DNA of 64,000 nucleotides from Nocardioides limicola (GTDB taxonomy: Bacteria > Actinomycetota > Actinomycetes > Propionibacteriales > Nocardioidaceae): the NCBI RefSeq assembly GCF_016827675.1, contig NZ_JAERJA010000004.1:62001-126000 (forward strand). The letters run 5' to 3'. This document shows positions 25,570 through 34,693 of the stretch, one piece after another (the first letter of the stretch is position 1; each line of letters starts with the position of its first letter). The translations under genes were made by a program, and so were the position numbers. A model generated the notes under the pieces. The model ran no database searches and was not told the origin of the DNA. It worked only from the letters and a program-made list of their open reading frames with translations.

Positions 25570-26697
25570 ATGTCACGCTCCGCCCTGGTCCTGGGTGCCC
25601 TCCCTGGGCAGGCCGACGCCATGCACCGACTCCGCTCGGCGGGTTGGACGGTCTACGCCTGTGGTCATGTGGCCGACGGACCCGGCGTCGCGGCTGCCAA
25701 CGAGTTCTTCGTCGTCGACATCGTCGACGTCGACGCCGTCGCTGCACTGTGCGGCCGACTCGAGGTCGACGTCGTCTACTCCGTCGGATCCGACATCGCG
25801 ATGCCGACCGTTGCTGCCGTCAGCGAACGCCTCGGGCTACCGCTTTTCCACTCCAGCGAGATCACCGAGACGTTGCACCGGAAGGATCTGCTGCGAGCCT
25901 TCCTCGCCGACCGGGGGGTGAGCCCGGTTGCGCACCGCGTGGTTCGCGATGAGAGCCAGCTCGCGGGGTTCGAGAGCTATCCGGCCATCGTGAAGCCGGT
26001 CGACAGCCAGGGCCAACGCGGCATCACTATCGTCGAGAATGGGAGCCAGGCGCGCTCAGCGCTGCCGGCTGCCTGGGCTGCCTCCCGCAATGGCGCGGCA
26101 GTGATCGAGGAACTGCTGGTCGGCCCCGAGGTCTCGGTGCACGTTTTTGTCGTCGACGGGCGGATCGAGCTGTTTCTGCCGTCGGACCGGCACGTGTGGG
26201 ATGGCCCGCTGACGGGCATCCCCTCCGCGCACACCATGCCGTCCCGCATCCTGGGCGAGCACGACACCGCGGAGATCCACCGGCTCGCTGAACACTTCAT
26301 CGGGGCGTTGGGCGTCGTCACCGGACCGCTCTACTTCCAGCTCATCATCACCGAGGCCGGTCCCCGGATCGTCGAGGTGGCGCCGCGTCTGGACGGGTGC
26401 CACCTGTGGCGGCTGATCGAGGTGCACACGGGGTTCGACCTCCTGACCACCTGCTTCGCCATGCTCACCGGCGAGCCGTGGCCGGGCGGCCCAATGCCTC
26501 GGTCCGATGACGTCCACCACACGCTCCGGTTCCATCTGACCGATCCCAAGGTGCCCTTCGACCCGACCGCGTGGAGCCTGACCGGGTTCGGTGACGTCGT
26601 CTTCGAGGAGTTTCACCTCGAGCCCGGAGAACTCGCACGTGACACGAACGGCTTGGTGGCTCGGCTCGGGTACGGGATAACGAGGGACTTCGAATGA
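25570..26697 (+). CDS. ATP-grasp family carboxylate-amine ligase
   Basis: A 375-residue ATP-grasp enzyme: an N-terminal Rossmann-like pre-domain (SALVLGALPGQADA), the ATP-clamp strand YPAIVKPVDSQGQRGI about 137-152, EELLVGPEVSV about 181-191 and the metal-binding VEVAPRLDG about 269-277. In this setting it could join an amino acid or other carboxylate to an amino group of the nonulosonic acid; that is inference. ATG 25570 follows GAGGG; ATG 25540 overlaps the pseG stop and is an alternative. Its stop overlaps the epimerase start. Confidence 0.85.
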   Translation: MSRSALVLGALPGQADAMHRLRSAGWTVYACGHVADGPGVAAANEFFVVDIVDVDAVAALCGRLEVDVVYSVGSDIAMPTVAAVSERLGLPLFHSSEITETLHRKDLLRAFLADRGVSPVAHRVVRDESQLAGFESYPAIVKPVDSQGQRGITIVENGSQARSALPAAWAASRNGAAVIEELLVGPEVSVHVFVVDGRIELFLPSDRHVWDGPLTGIPSAHTMPSRILGEHDTAEIHRLAEHFIGALGVVTGPLYFQLIITEAGPRIVEVAPRLDGCHLWRLIEVHTGFDLLTTCFAMLTGEPWPGGPMPRSDDVHHTLRFHLTDPKVPFDPTAWSLTGFGDVVFEEFHLEPGELARDTNGLVARLGYGITRDFE

Positions 26698-27551
26698 GGG
26701 TCGCCGTCACGGGGTCCCGGGGGTTCATCGGTCAGCACACCGTCCGCCACCTGCGCGAGCGTGGCCACGATGTCGTCGAGATCGGCCGGGGAAGTGACGG
26801 CACTCAACAGCGGCTCGAGGACGGCGCGCCGCTGGCAGCCGCCTTGGTCGGCGCGGACAGCGTGGTGCACCTGGCGGGCCGCAGCGTCGACAGCCTCGAC
26901 ACACCGGTGTCTGCGTATCTCGGGCCGAATGTGGAGCTGACCGAGCAGGTGACACGTGCCGCGATCGCGGCCGACGTACCGCGGCTGGTCTTCACCTCCT
27001 CCCGAATGGTCTACCCCTCGTGGCTCACCGAGCCTTTGCGCGAGGACTGCGCCGAACCGCCCGACTCCTTCTACGGGCTGAGCAAGCTCTTCGCCGAGGA
27101 GATCATCGCGCTGCATGCGCGACGATCCGGGATCGCGTCGGTGGCCCTGCGCGTCGCCCAGGTCGCCGGGCCCGGAGACGGTGGGCGAGGCGCCTTGCCA
27201 CGTATGGTCGAACAGGCCCGCACCGACGGGAGGATCACGATCTCGGGCAGCGGCGCCGCGGTCCGCGACTTCGTTGCCGTGACTGATCTGGTGCGGGCGA
27301 TCGAGCTCAGCCTCGACCGATCGTCCGGATCCCTGGTCGCCAACATTGGCACGGGAGGATTCTCCGTGCTGGAGATGGCCCAGGAGGTCGCTCGCCAGGG
27401 GGGTCTTGGTCCCGAAGCCGTGGTACGCCGCCCTGTCGAGGACGAGGATCGGTCGGTCTACCGGCTCGACTGCACCGTGGCTGCCGACCAGCTCAGTTGG
27501 CGACCTGAGCACGGACTCGCCGACCTGGTGCGTGAGCGGTTTGACGCCTGA
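26694..27551 (+). CDS. NAD-dependent epimerase/dehydratase (sugar-nucleotide type)
   Basis: A 285-residue extended SDR with TGSRGFIGQ at residues 6-14, a serine-rich strand FTSSRMVYPS and the catalytic YGLSK at Y127/K131. Related enzymes epimerise or reduce keto-sugars bound to nucleotides. Placed between the ATP-grasp ligase and the second PseI, it probably acts on the modified nonulosonate precursor. The ATG overlaps the upstream stop. Confidence 0.85.
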   Translation: MRVAVTGSRGFIGQHTVRHLRERGHDVVEIGRGSDGTQQRLEDGAPLAAALVGADSVVHLAGRSVDSLDTPVSAYLGPNVELTEQVTRAAIAADVPRLVFTSSRMVYPSWLTEPLREDCAEPPDSFYGLSKLFAEEIIALHARRSGIASVALRVAQVAGPGDGGRGALPRMVEQARTDGRITISGSGAAVRDFVAVTDLVRAIELSLDRSSGSLVANIGTGGFSVLEMAQEVARQGGLGPEAVVRRPVEDEDRSVYRLDCTVAADQLSWRPEHGLADLVRERFDA

Positions 27552-27600
27552 ACCCGCATGGAAGACTATCGAGCACCTGCCGCCACCGCCGAAGGACCTC

Positions 27601-27858
27601 ATGACCAACACTGACGACCTGCGCTGGGGCGCCATGACCGACGAGATCCTCGCCGGGATGGCGAGGTGCGATCCGATGTACCGGCCGACCAACTTCTGGA
27701 ACCCCGGAGTGGAGCGGCTCGTGATGGAGCCGGTCACTTCGCAGTTCATCGTCGACTCCTATGCCCGCCACGGGTTCGAGCCCGTCGGCCGCTACGGTCC
27801 CCCACTCATTCACTCGGCAGGCGAGCTGGTCGTTCTCCGCCGTGGCGGTGCCGCATGA
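27601..27858 (+). CDS. small protein resembling the N-terminus of NanM-type methyltransferases
   Basis: An 85-residue reading frame with a good ribosome binding site, GAAGGA at 27591-27596, before ATG 27601; its stop overlaps the start of pseI copy 2. The sequence DEILAGMARCDPMYRPTNFW resembles the beginning of the sugar O-methyltransferase encoded at 28939 (LLDLMLTDQARCGERYGATARW) and of related NanM proteins, but there is no methyltransferase core. It is either a truncated duplicate or a small partner protein. The frame is open upstream, overlapping the epimerase end. Confidence 0.55.
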   Translation: MTNTDDLRWGAMTDEILAGMARCDPMYRPTNFWNPGVERLVMEPVTSQFIVDSYARHGFEPVGRYGPPLIHSAGELVVLRRGGAA

Positions 27859-28901
27859 TGCGTATCGGCAGGTTTCCGGTCGGTCCAGACGCCGACCCGT
27901 TCGTGATCGCTGAGCTGTCCGGCAACCACAACGGGTCCTTCGATCGTGCTATCGCCATCGTGGACTCGCTCGCGGGATCCGGCGTTCAGGCAGTGAAGCT
28001 GCAGACCTACACAGCCGACACCATGACGCTCGATCTCGACGAGGGCGAGTTCCGCATCACCACGCCCGGGTCGCTGTGGCACGGACGCACCCTGTACGAC
28101 CTCTATACCGAGGCCATGACCCCCTGGGAGTGGCACGCTCCGATCATGGAGCGAGCCAGGGAGCACGGCATGGTGTGCTTCTCGTCCCCGTTCGACCCGA
28201 CGGCGGTCGACTTCCTCGACGATCTCGGGGTGCCCTGCTACAAGATCGCCTCCTCGGAGATCGTCGACACGCCGCTCATCCGCTACACCGCCAGCAAGGG
28301 CAAGCCACTCATCATCTCCACCGGGATGGCCACGCTGGACGAGATCGACGACGCGGTGGCGGCAGCGCGTGCCGGAGGTTGTGAGGACCTCATCCTCCTC
28401 AAGTGCACGACCAGCTATCCGGCACGCCCGGAGGACTCGAACCTGCGCACCATCCCGGATCTGCGGGAGCGGTACGGCTGCCAGGTGGGGCTGTCCGATC
28501 ACAGTCTCGGCGTGGGCGTGGCGGTGGCGGCGGTGGCAGTGGGCGCGGTCGTCCTGGAGAAGCACATCACACTCGATCGAGCGGACGGCGGCGTCGACAG
28601 CGCCTTCTCGCTCGAGCCGAGCGAGTTCGCTCAGCTGGCCACAGAGACGGCCGCGGCGCGCGCTGCACTCGGCGAGGTCCGGTACTCCCCGACGGCGGCC
28701 GAGCAAGGCGCCCGGGGACGCCGGCGATCGCTCTACCTGACAGCCGACGTGATGGCGGGCGACGCGTTGACTCACGCCAACGTCCGCAGCATCCGCCCAG
28801 GTTCGGGCCTCCCCCCGAAGCACCTGGACGAAGTCCTTGGTCGCCGGGTAGCCCGCGACGCACCCCGCGGGACGCCGCTGACTTGGGACCTGCTGGACTG
28901 A
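27855..28901 (+). CDS. pseI: pseudaminic acid synthase, copy 2
   Basis: A 348-residue NeuB-family synthase with the PseI-type motif AELSGNHN at residues 19-26, SSPFDPTAVDFLDDLG about 107-122 and SDHSLG about 212-217, plus a C-terminal SAF domain. It is clearly diverged from copy 1 although colinear, so it is not a recent duplicate. The likely start is ATG 27855, which overlaps the upstream stop, or ATG 27858. It is followed by the NanM gene. Confidence 0.9.
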   Translation: MMRIGRFPVGPDADPFVIAELSGNHNGSFDRAIAIVDSLAGSGVQAVKLQTYTADTMTLDLDEGEFRITTPGSLWHGRTLYDLYTEAMTPWEWHAPIMERAREHGMVCFSSPFDPTAVDFLDDLGVPCYKIASSEIVDTPLIRYTASKGKPLIISTGMATLDEIDDAVAAARAGGCEDLILLKCTTSYPARPEDSNLRTIPDLRERYGCQVGLSDHSLGVGVAVAAVAVGAVVLEKHITLDRADGGVDSAFSLEPSEFAQLATETAAARAALGEVRYSPTAAEQGARGRRRSLYLTADVMAGDALTHANVRSIRPGSGLPPKHLDEVLGRRVARDAPRGTPLTWDLLD

Positions 28902-28938
28902 CACCAACCAACTCTGCAGCAAGTCGGGAGGCGCACGG

Positions 28939-29895
28939 ATGACCATCCAGGCCGATGACGACATCGAACTGCTCGATCTGATGTTGACGGATCAGGCGCG
29001 ATGCGGGGAGCGGTACGGTGCCACCGCGCGCTGGGACGGCTACTCGCGCATCTTCGCGGACTTCCTCCGTGACGTGGGCTTGCGGGACTTTCGCAAGCAC
29101 TCTCACCCGAAGGGATCCCCCGGATACGTACTGCACTCCTTCGGCGCGGTGGACGGGCTGTCGGCAGGCACCGATATCTGGAAGGTCTACGGCACCGCCG
29201 CCAACGCCTTCGTCCCCGCGGGCGCCCGGACAATCGACCAGCTGGCCGTTTCGCGGGTCGGCAACCCCAACGGGTTCGAGGTGCAGGGTCGCTTCTACAC
29301 CCTCTCTTGGTTGAACTTCTTTCATCGCTACGCCTACGTCAGCAAGTACTTCGACTTCAACGGCGACAACGTCATCGTCGAACTCGGCTCCGGTAGCGGC
29401 AAGCAGGCCGAGTTGCTCAGGAAGGCGCATCCGCACTCCACGATCGTGCTCTTCGACCTTCCGACCCAGCTCTACGTTGCGAACCAGTACCTCACGAAGG
29501 TCTTCGAAGATGACCACGGCGTCGTTCCGTACCAGGTGGCACGCGAGTTCACGTCCTTGGACGACGTCGTGCGAGGCAAGATCAATGTGCTCGGCAACTG
29601 GCAGTTCGACATGCTGCAGGGCCGGGACATCGACCTGTTCTGGAACGCCGCGAGCCTGCAGGAGATGGCACCGGATACGGCGAAGCACTATCTGAGGGTG
29701 ACATCCTCGGTTCGGCACATGTTTCTCATGCACATGCTGCGGAGCGAGCCCGACATGGGTGTGCCCGGTCGGCGCAAGGTGATTGGGTCGAAGGCCATGG
29801 CCGGGTTCGATGAGATCGACCGGACCCACGCACGCCACTGCAACAACCGCGACTGGCCCTACTACGACAGTTTCTGGAAGCGGTCAGACCTCTGA
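28939..29895 (+). CDS. putative sugar O-methyltransferase (NanM family)
   Basis: A 318-residue class I methyltransferase. The SAM-binding loop is VIVELGSGSGKQAELL (145-160, ELGSGSG at 148-154), preceded by a conserved N-terminal region and followed by an acidic DLPTQLYVANQYL motif-II strand. The layout matches the putative sugar O-methyltransferase family that is usually encoded beside neuB-type genes. It is the last gene of the plus-strand pse operon and implies that one nonulosonic acid (or its polymer) is O-methylated. Confidence 0.8.
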   Translation: MTIQADDDIELLDLMLTDQARCGERYGATARWDGYSRIFADFLRDVGLRDFRKHSHPKGSPGYVLHSFGAVDGLSAGTDIWKVYGTAANAFVPAGARTIDQLAVSRVGNPNGFEVQGRFYTLSWLNFFHRYAYVSKYFDFNGDNVIVELGSGSGKQAELLRKAHPHSTIVLFDLPTQLYVANQYLTKVFEDDHGVVPYQVAREFTSLDDVVRGKINVLGNWQFDMLQGRDIDLFWNAASLQEMAPDTAKHYLRVTSSVRHMFLMHMLRSEPDMGVPGRRKVIGSKAMAGFDEIDRTHARHCNNRDWPYYDSFWKRSDL

Positions 29896-29931
29896 CGTTT
29901 GGCAAGGCTGGCTGGCCCGGCGGATCTGTGA

Positions 29932-32502
29932 TCAGTCCTTGAGCCCGAGCTCCTCGCGGTAGTGGCTGAGTTCCCGTTGGGCGAGATCTAGGTAGCCCGC
30001 CTCGGTGGCACAGGATGCGATGAGCTCGGCCGCAGTGACTGCCGACACGATGGGAAAGGTCTCGGCATCCAGGGTGGTGTAATCCCTCACGGGGAACTCC
30101 CGGACGATGAGCCCGGGGATCCCCCGACCGAGGCCCTCGATCAGTGCCGACGTGCCCATCGAGACGGAGCTGTAGACCATGTTCGGCAACTCCAGGCGCA
30201 GTGGATGCTCGTAGACCGGCTCCCAGGTCGCCGTCCGGCCCACGACCTGGTGCAGCCAGTCCTCGTGTTCTCCGCTGAGACCACGCGGCTTGAAGTACAG
30301 AGATACCCGATGGTTCTCCTGCAATGCCTCTACGTGCTCGAAGAAGGAGCGGTAAAGGGCCTCGTGGGCGTTCAGGTCGAGGATGGGCAGGTGTCCCAGC
30401 ATGGGGCGACCTCCGAACAGGACCACTGATACGGGAGCTCCCGCTAGGTAGGCGTGGGCAGCAGATGCTCCGAGCATGCCCTCCGTTGTGTGGCGTACCT
30501 CCTTGTCGGGGAAGGCGGCCCGCCAGATGCCGGCACCGGTTCGGGTCACCGCATGCACGGTGGTGAAGGACTCGGGTCGCCGCATGGTGACATGCACCGG
30601 GTTGGACGAGTGTGGGTGGAGGACCACCGAGCCACCAGCGCGGCGCACGGCGTCGCCGACGATGATCCCTTCCGGATAGAAGTGGTCGGCGACGTGTGCC
30701 TCGCGGAGGCCGTGGACCTCCACTTCCTCCTGCGCCTTGATCGCCAGATGGCGGAGCAGGGGAATGGTGGCTCGCCGGAGCCATTCCAGCCAGGTCCCCC
30801 CGACCGCGTCGCTGACGAGGACCTCGCCGTGGACAGGTGTGCGACGTGGGGTGGTCAGATCGTGTCCCCTCAGTGGCGCATGAGGGCGCAGGTCGAAGGT
30901 GAAGGTGGGGAGGAGACTGTCCTCGGGGTAGAGCCGGACGTCGGCCCGCACCGGTTGTCCCTGCCGGATCGATCGGTCGTAGGCGAACTCCTTGATGACC
31001 CGGCCAGTTTGAAGGATCGAGGCCCCGGGCAACTGAGCGGCAACCCATGCGACCGAACGGATCCCGGCCGGCACAAGGCCCACGTCGCTGTGGCGGTCAT
31101 TGTCGCGCACCGGGATCTTGGGAATGCTGGTGTGCCAGCCGGGCGGGAACCGGAATGTCCGGTCCATTCCGGCCGACTCGGCGTCAACCGCGTCGGTGAG
31201 CTCGCAGAGGAACGCGTTGCAACCGATCGCGAGCAGTTCGAAGTAGAGGTAGATCAGGTCGAACTCGCCCGCGGTGTAGCCGCCGAGGTAGGCGAACTCG
31301 GTCGTGGGGATCTCGATCGCAACGGGGTCGGCGCCGGCCATTGCCGCGATGTCCTTCGCCAGCCGCGCCATGGGGAGTTGGAAGGCCAACTCCTTCTGGA
31401 TGGTGTCGTACACCGCATCAGCGAGCGTCTCCTCCGGGAGATGGGGCGGCTCCGCGCACGTCGATGCGAACTTCTTCGCGGTCTCGTGTGCCCTGGCCAG
31501 CAGCAGGTTGGTCTCACTGGTCGCCTCGGGCCAGGCATCCCGCGTGCTAACCTCGCGGACTCGTCGCCGCAGGTAGCGACGGTCGACGTAGTATCCGGCG
31601 CGCAGGGCCAGCTCGAGGGAGGATCGTGCCGGCACCCGCACCACGCGAATCGGCCCGAGCCCGGTGCCCGGATCGTGCTCCAGATGCGGGAGCGAGAACA
31701 AGGCGACCACAGCCTCGCCGACCTCCGGAGCGAGCTGCGTGGGTTCCAGGCCTCGGCCGAGTTGCGCGATCGCGTGGAGGTACTGCAACTCGGAATCGTC
31801 CGCGAACGCGTCCACGCCGCGCTCCAGCACGCGGAGGGCATCCTCGTCGAGGTCCGCTGCGAGGAGGGTGCGGGCCACCATGCAGACGAAGCCTGCCCGT
31901 GGTGCTTCCTCCGGCCAAGTCGAGCTGGCGAGTTGGTCCACCACAGCCGACCATGCCCTCGCGAACCAGTCGCCGGCCCTGCCACGGACAGGGAACGCCG
32001 GCTCGGCGCCGGCTCGGTTGCCAGCCTTGAGGCACCGCTCTGCGTAGAGCGTCCAGCGCTCGGCAGCGGCCGGCCAGTCACTGCGTGCCATCGCGATCTC
32101 GGCAGCCTCTCTGAGCAGCCCCCGTGCCTTCGGGTACCGCGCGAGTCCATGGGCCACGACCTGCTCGGCTCGGTCCAGGCGCCGCAGCCGGCGATGACAC
32201 AGTGAGGCATGCATGAAGGCGCTACGCGGGAGCGCCTGATCTCTATCGAATATCAGACGATCGAGGTGGTCTGCGGCCTGTGCCCATCCCTCCGTGCGCT
32301 CGATCACGTGCGCTTTGAGCACGAGGAGTTCGAGGTTGCCGGGTGCGGCGGTGACGGCCGCATCCATTGCTGCCGAGGCCGCGCTGACGTCACCGTTGGC
32401 CAGCATTTCCTTGATCTCGGCGATGACGTCGGCGAAATCGGCCGCTGCGCCGTCGCCAGGCTGATCGCCGGCGCTGCGGTTCTTCCTGCGGGTCCATTTC
32501 AC
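29932..32502 (-). CDS. TPR protein with glycosyltransferase-like C-terminal domain, copy 2
   Basis: An 856-residue paralogue of the protein at 17479. N-terminal TPR-like helices span about 25-180; a middle region includes GGYTAGEFDLIYLYFELLAIGCNAFL, nearly superimposable on copy 1; the C-terminal half has LHPHSSNPVH (second His at 631), YFKPRGLSGEHEDWL and SVSMGTSALIEGLGRGIPG. No named family recognised for the whole protein. It lies directly downstream of pseB-pseC on the minus strand, making a pseB-pseC-transferase-like operon. Role inferred: transfer of a CMP-activated nonulosonic acid to a surface polymer in the cytoplasm (no signal peptide, no membrane span). Confidence 0.75.
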   Translation of the reverse strand: MKWTRRKNRSAGDQPGDGAAADFADVIAEIKEMLANGDVSAASAAMDAAVTAAPGNLELLVLKAHVIERTEGWAQAADHLDRLIFDRDQALPRSAFMHASLCHRRLRRLDRAEQVVAHGLARYPKARGLLREAAEIAMARSDWPAAAERWTLYAERCLKAGNRAGAEPAFPVRGRAGDWFARAWSAVVDQLASSTWPEEAPRAGFVCMVARTLLAADLDEDALRVLERGVDAFADDSELQYLHAIAQLGRGLEPTQLAPEVGEAVVALFSLPHLEHDPGTGLGPIRVVRVPARSSLELALRAGYYVDRRYLRRRVREVSTRDAWPEATSETNLLLARAHETAKKFASTCAEPPHLPEETLADAVYDTIQKELAFQLPMARLAKDIAAMAGADPVAIEIPTTEFAYLGGYTAGEFDLIYLYFELLAIGCNAFLCELTDAVDAESAGMDRTFRFPPGWHTSIPKIPVRDNDRHSDVGLVPAGIRSVAWVAAQLPGASILQTGRVIKEFAYDRSIRQGQPVRADVRLYPEDSLLPTFTFDLRPHAPLRGHDLTTPRRTPVHGEVLVSDAVGGTWLEWLRRATIPLLRHLAIKAQEEVEVHGLREAHVADHFYPEGIIVGDAVRRAGGSVVLHPHSSNPVHVTMRRPESFTTVHAVTRTGAGIWRAAFPDKEVRHTTEGMLGASAAHAYLAGAPVSVVLFGGRPMLGHLPILDLNAHEALYRSFFEHVEALQENHRVSLYFKPRGLSGEHEDWLHQVVGRTATWEPVYEHPLRLELPNMVYSSVSMGTSALIEGLGRGIPGLIVREFPVRDYTTLDAETFPIVSAVTAAELIASCATEAGYLDLAQRELSHYREELGLKD

Positions 32503-32535
32503 GACTGACGATTCCGTCCCGAGCCGAAGGTCTGG

Positions 32536-33702
32536 TCAGTGAGTAGCACGTCTCGGTGCCCCCTCCGCGCGGCGCGGTCGGTCGAGGATGTCGATCAGGG
32601 TCTCGATGATCCGGTCGACGTCCGCGTCGGCAAGGGTCGGGTAGAGCGGCAGCGAGAGCTCCTCGGCGTAGAAGGCCTCCGCGTTGGGGCACATCCCGCG
32701 GCGATAGCCGAGGTCCTCGTACGCCGGGTGCCAATAGGCCGGGATGTAGTTGACCTGGACGCCGATCCCGGCCTCCCGCATCCGCTCGAACACCTCGCGC
32801 CGTCGCCCGCCGAGGATGCGGGCGGGGTAGAGGTGCCACATTGGGTCGACGCCCTCCCGTCGGGTCGGTGTCCGGATCCCCTCCACTCCCGAGAACGCCT
32901 GGTTGTAGCGCTCCACGATGGCTGCACGCCGCGCTTTGAAGTCACTGAGCCTGGCCAGTTGAGACAGGCCGAGCGCGCACCCGATGTCGTTGAGCCGGTA
33001 GTTCAACCCGAAGGCGTGGACCTCCTGGTGCCACGGGCCCTCGTCTGAGATCCGGAGGCGAGAGGGGTCGCGGACGACCCCGACGCCACGGAACTCCCGT
33101 GCCTGGCGAGCCAGATCAGCATCCTTGAAGATGGCGGCGCCGCCCTCGCCGGTGGTGACGTTCTTGGTGGGGAAGAAGCTGAAGGTCGTGATGTCGGCGA
33201 GGTCGCCCACGGGTCGCCCGTGGTGGAGGCCTCCGATGGAGTGGGCGGCGTCAGCCAGCGTGAGTGCTCCTGCGTCGGCGGCGATCTTGCCCAGCCGTTT
33301 GTAGTCGGCAGTGTGCCCGGCGTAGTCGACGGCGGCGATGACGCGCGTCCGGTCGGTCACCGCCGAGGCCACGGCGGCGGGATCGAGCAGCGCGGTGTCC
33401 TCCTCGACGTCGGCGAAGACCACCTCCGCGCCGAGAAGTGATGCGGAGGACGCGGTGGCGACGAAGGTCATCGGAGTCGTGATGACCTGGTCGCCGGGGC
33501 CGACGCCTGCCATCGCATAGGCGATGTGCAGGGCCGCCGTGCCGGAGGTGCAGGTGACGGCGTCGTGGCCGCCGCTGAGCAGCGACAACTGCTGTTCGAG
33601 CTCGGCGACGGTCGGCCCGGTCGTCAGCCAGTCGCCGCGGAGGACCCGGACCACTGCGTCGATGTCATCGTCCTCGATCGTCTGGCGACCGTAGGGGAGC
33701 AT
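32536..33702 (-). CDS. pseC: UDP-4-amino-4,6-dideoxy-N-acetyl-beta-L-altrosamine transaminase
   Basis: A 388-residue DegT/DnrJ/EryC1 aminotransferase. PLP-linking K180 lies in FSFFPTKNVTTGEGG, DAAHS is at 151-155 and the N-terminal signature PYGRQTIEDDDI matches PseC. It converts the keto product of PseB. It is the only pseC in the window and must serve both pse sets. ATG 33702 starts one base after the pseB stop, so the two are one transcript. Confidence 0.93.
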   Translation of the reverse strand: MLPYGRQTIEDDDIDAVVRVLRGDWLTTGPTVAELEQQLSLLSGGHDAVTCTSGTAALHIAYAMAGVGPGDQVITTPMTFVATASSASLLGAEVVFADVEEDTALLDPAAVASAVTDRTRVIAAVDYAGHTADYKRLGKIAADAGALTLADAAHSIGGLHHGRPVGDLADITTFSFFPTKNVTTGEGGAAIFKDADLARQAREFRGVGVVRDPSRLRISDEGPWHQEVHAFGLNYRLNDIGCALGLSQLARLSDFKARRAAIVERYNQAFSGVEGIRTPTRREGVDPMWHLYPARILGGRRREVFERMREAGIGVQVNYIPAYWHPAYEDLGYRRGMCPNAEAFYAEELSLPLYPTLADADVDRIIETLIDILDRPRRAEGAPRRATH

Positions 33703-33703
33703 G

Positions 33704-34693
33704 TCACAGACCGCTCTCGATGATGCCCCGGATCTCCTCGGTGGAGTACCACTGATCGTTGCTGTCGGAGCGGAAGTAGAAACCGTCGTCGACCGGGACG
33801 CCGTCCGCAGGCGGCCGGTAGCCCCAGGTCGCGAGGTCGGGCTGGATCACGAAGTACTTGCCGCCCTGGACGATGACTGCGCGGCGGCCCTCCTCGGGGC
33901 TGATCATCTCCTCGTGCAGCTTCTCGCCCGGGCGCAGGCCGACGTCGTGCATCCGCGCGCCGGGTGCGATGGCCTGCGCCAGGTCGACGACCTTCATCGA
34001 CGGGATGCGCGGCACCAGCAACTCCCCGCCCTGCATCGAGTCGAAGGTGTCCACCACCATCTCGACGGCCTGCGGCAGCGTGATGAAGAACCGCGTGCAG
34101 CGCAGGTCGGTGATCGGCAGCGATTCGCCGGCCTCTGCGAGACGGCGGAAGAAGGGGATCACCGAGCCGCGGCTGCCCATGACGTTGCCGTAGCGAACGA
34201 CGGCGAAGCGCGTCTCGTACTGGGCCGCATAGTGGTTGCCGGTCACGAAGAGCTTGTCCGCGGTGAGTTTGGTGGCGCCGTAGAGGTTGATCGGGCTCGA
34301 GGCCTTGTCCGTCGACAGCGCGACGACCTTCTTCACCCCAGCGTCGATGGCGGCCTCGATGACGTTCTGGGAGCCGAGCACGTTGGTGCGGACGAACTCG
34401 AACGGGTTGTACTCAGCGGTGTCGACCTGCTTCAGGGCTGCGGCGTGCACGACGTAGTCGACGCCGTGCATGGCCCTGAACAGTCGCTTCTCGTCGCGAA
34501 CGTCTCCGATGAACCATCGTAGGCGCGGGTCGTCTGCAAACTGTTGACGGACCTCGTACTGCTTCAGCTCGTCACGGGAGAAGATCACCAGCCGGCGCGG
34601 GTCGAGGTGCTTGAGCGCGCTGGTGATAAACGCCTTCCCGAACGATCCGGTCCCGCCGGTGATCAGGATGCTGGATCCGCTGAGTACGGACAC
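33704..34693 (-). CDS. pseB: UDP-N-acetylglucosamine 4,6-dehydratase (inverting)
   Basis: A 329-residue extended SDR catalysing the first committed step of pseudaminic acid synthesis. TGGTGSFG is at residues 12-19, the PseB-type STDKA at 127-131 and YGATK at Y138/K142. The frame is open about 95 codons further upstream, but GTG 34693 gives the family length and starts right before the Rossmann fold. It heads a minus-strand operon with pseC and the second TPR/glycosyltransferase-like gene and is divergent from the GT2-TagF gene. Confidence 0.94.
   Translation of the reverse strand: MSVLSGSSILITGGTGSFGKAFITSALKHLDPRRLVIFSRDELKQYEVRQQFADDPRLRWFIGDVRDEKRLFRAMHGVDYVVHAAALKQVDTAEYNPFEFVRTNVLGSQNVIEAAIDAGVKKVVALSTDKASSPINLYGATKLTADKLFVTGNHYAAQYETRFAVVRYGNVMGSRGSVIPFFRRLAEAGESLPITDLRCTRFFITLPQAVEMVVDTFDSMQGGELLVPRIPSMKVVDLAQAIAPGARMHDVGLRPGEKLHEEMISPEEGRRAVIVQGGKYFVIQPDLATWGYRPPADGVPVDDGFYFRSDSNDQWYSTEEIRGIIESGL

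Noticed and set aside
21858..28901. Assignment of the two synthases as sialic or legionaminic acid synthases
   Set aside because: Both have AE-(M/L)-SGNHN and are linked to pseB and pseC; no legB, legC or neuC homologue lies in the window.
30454..32205. 583-codon plus-strand frame opposite the second TPR/transferase-like gene
   Set aside because: No motifs, composition of a shadow frame; the minus-strand protein has a clear paralogue and operon context.
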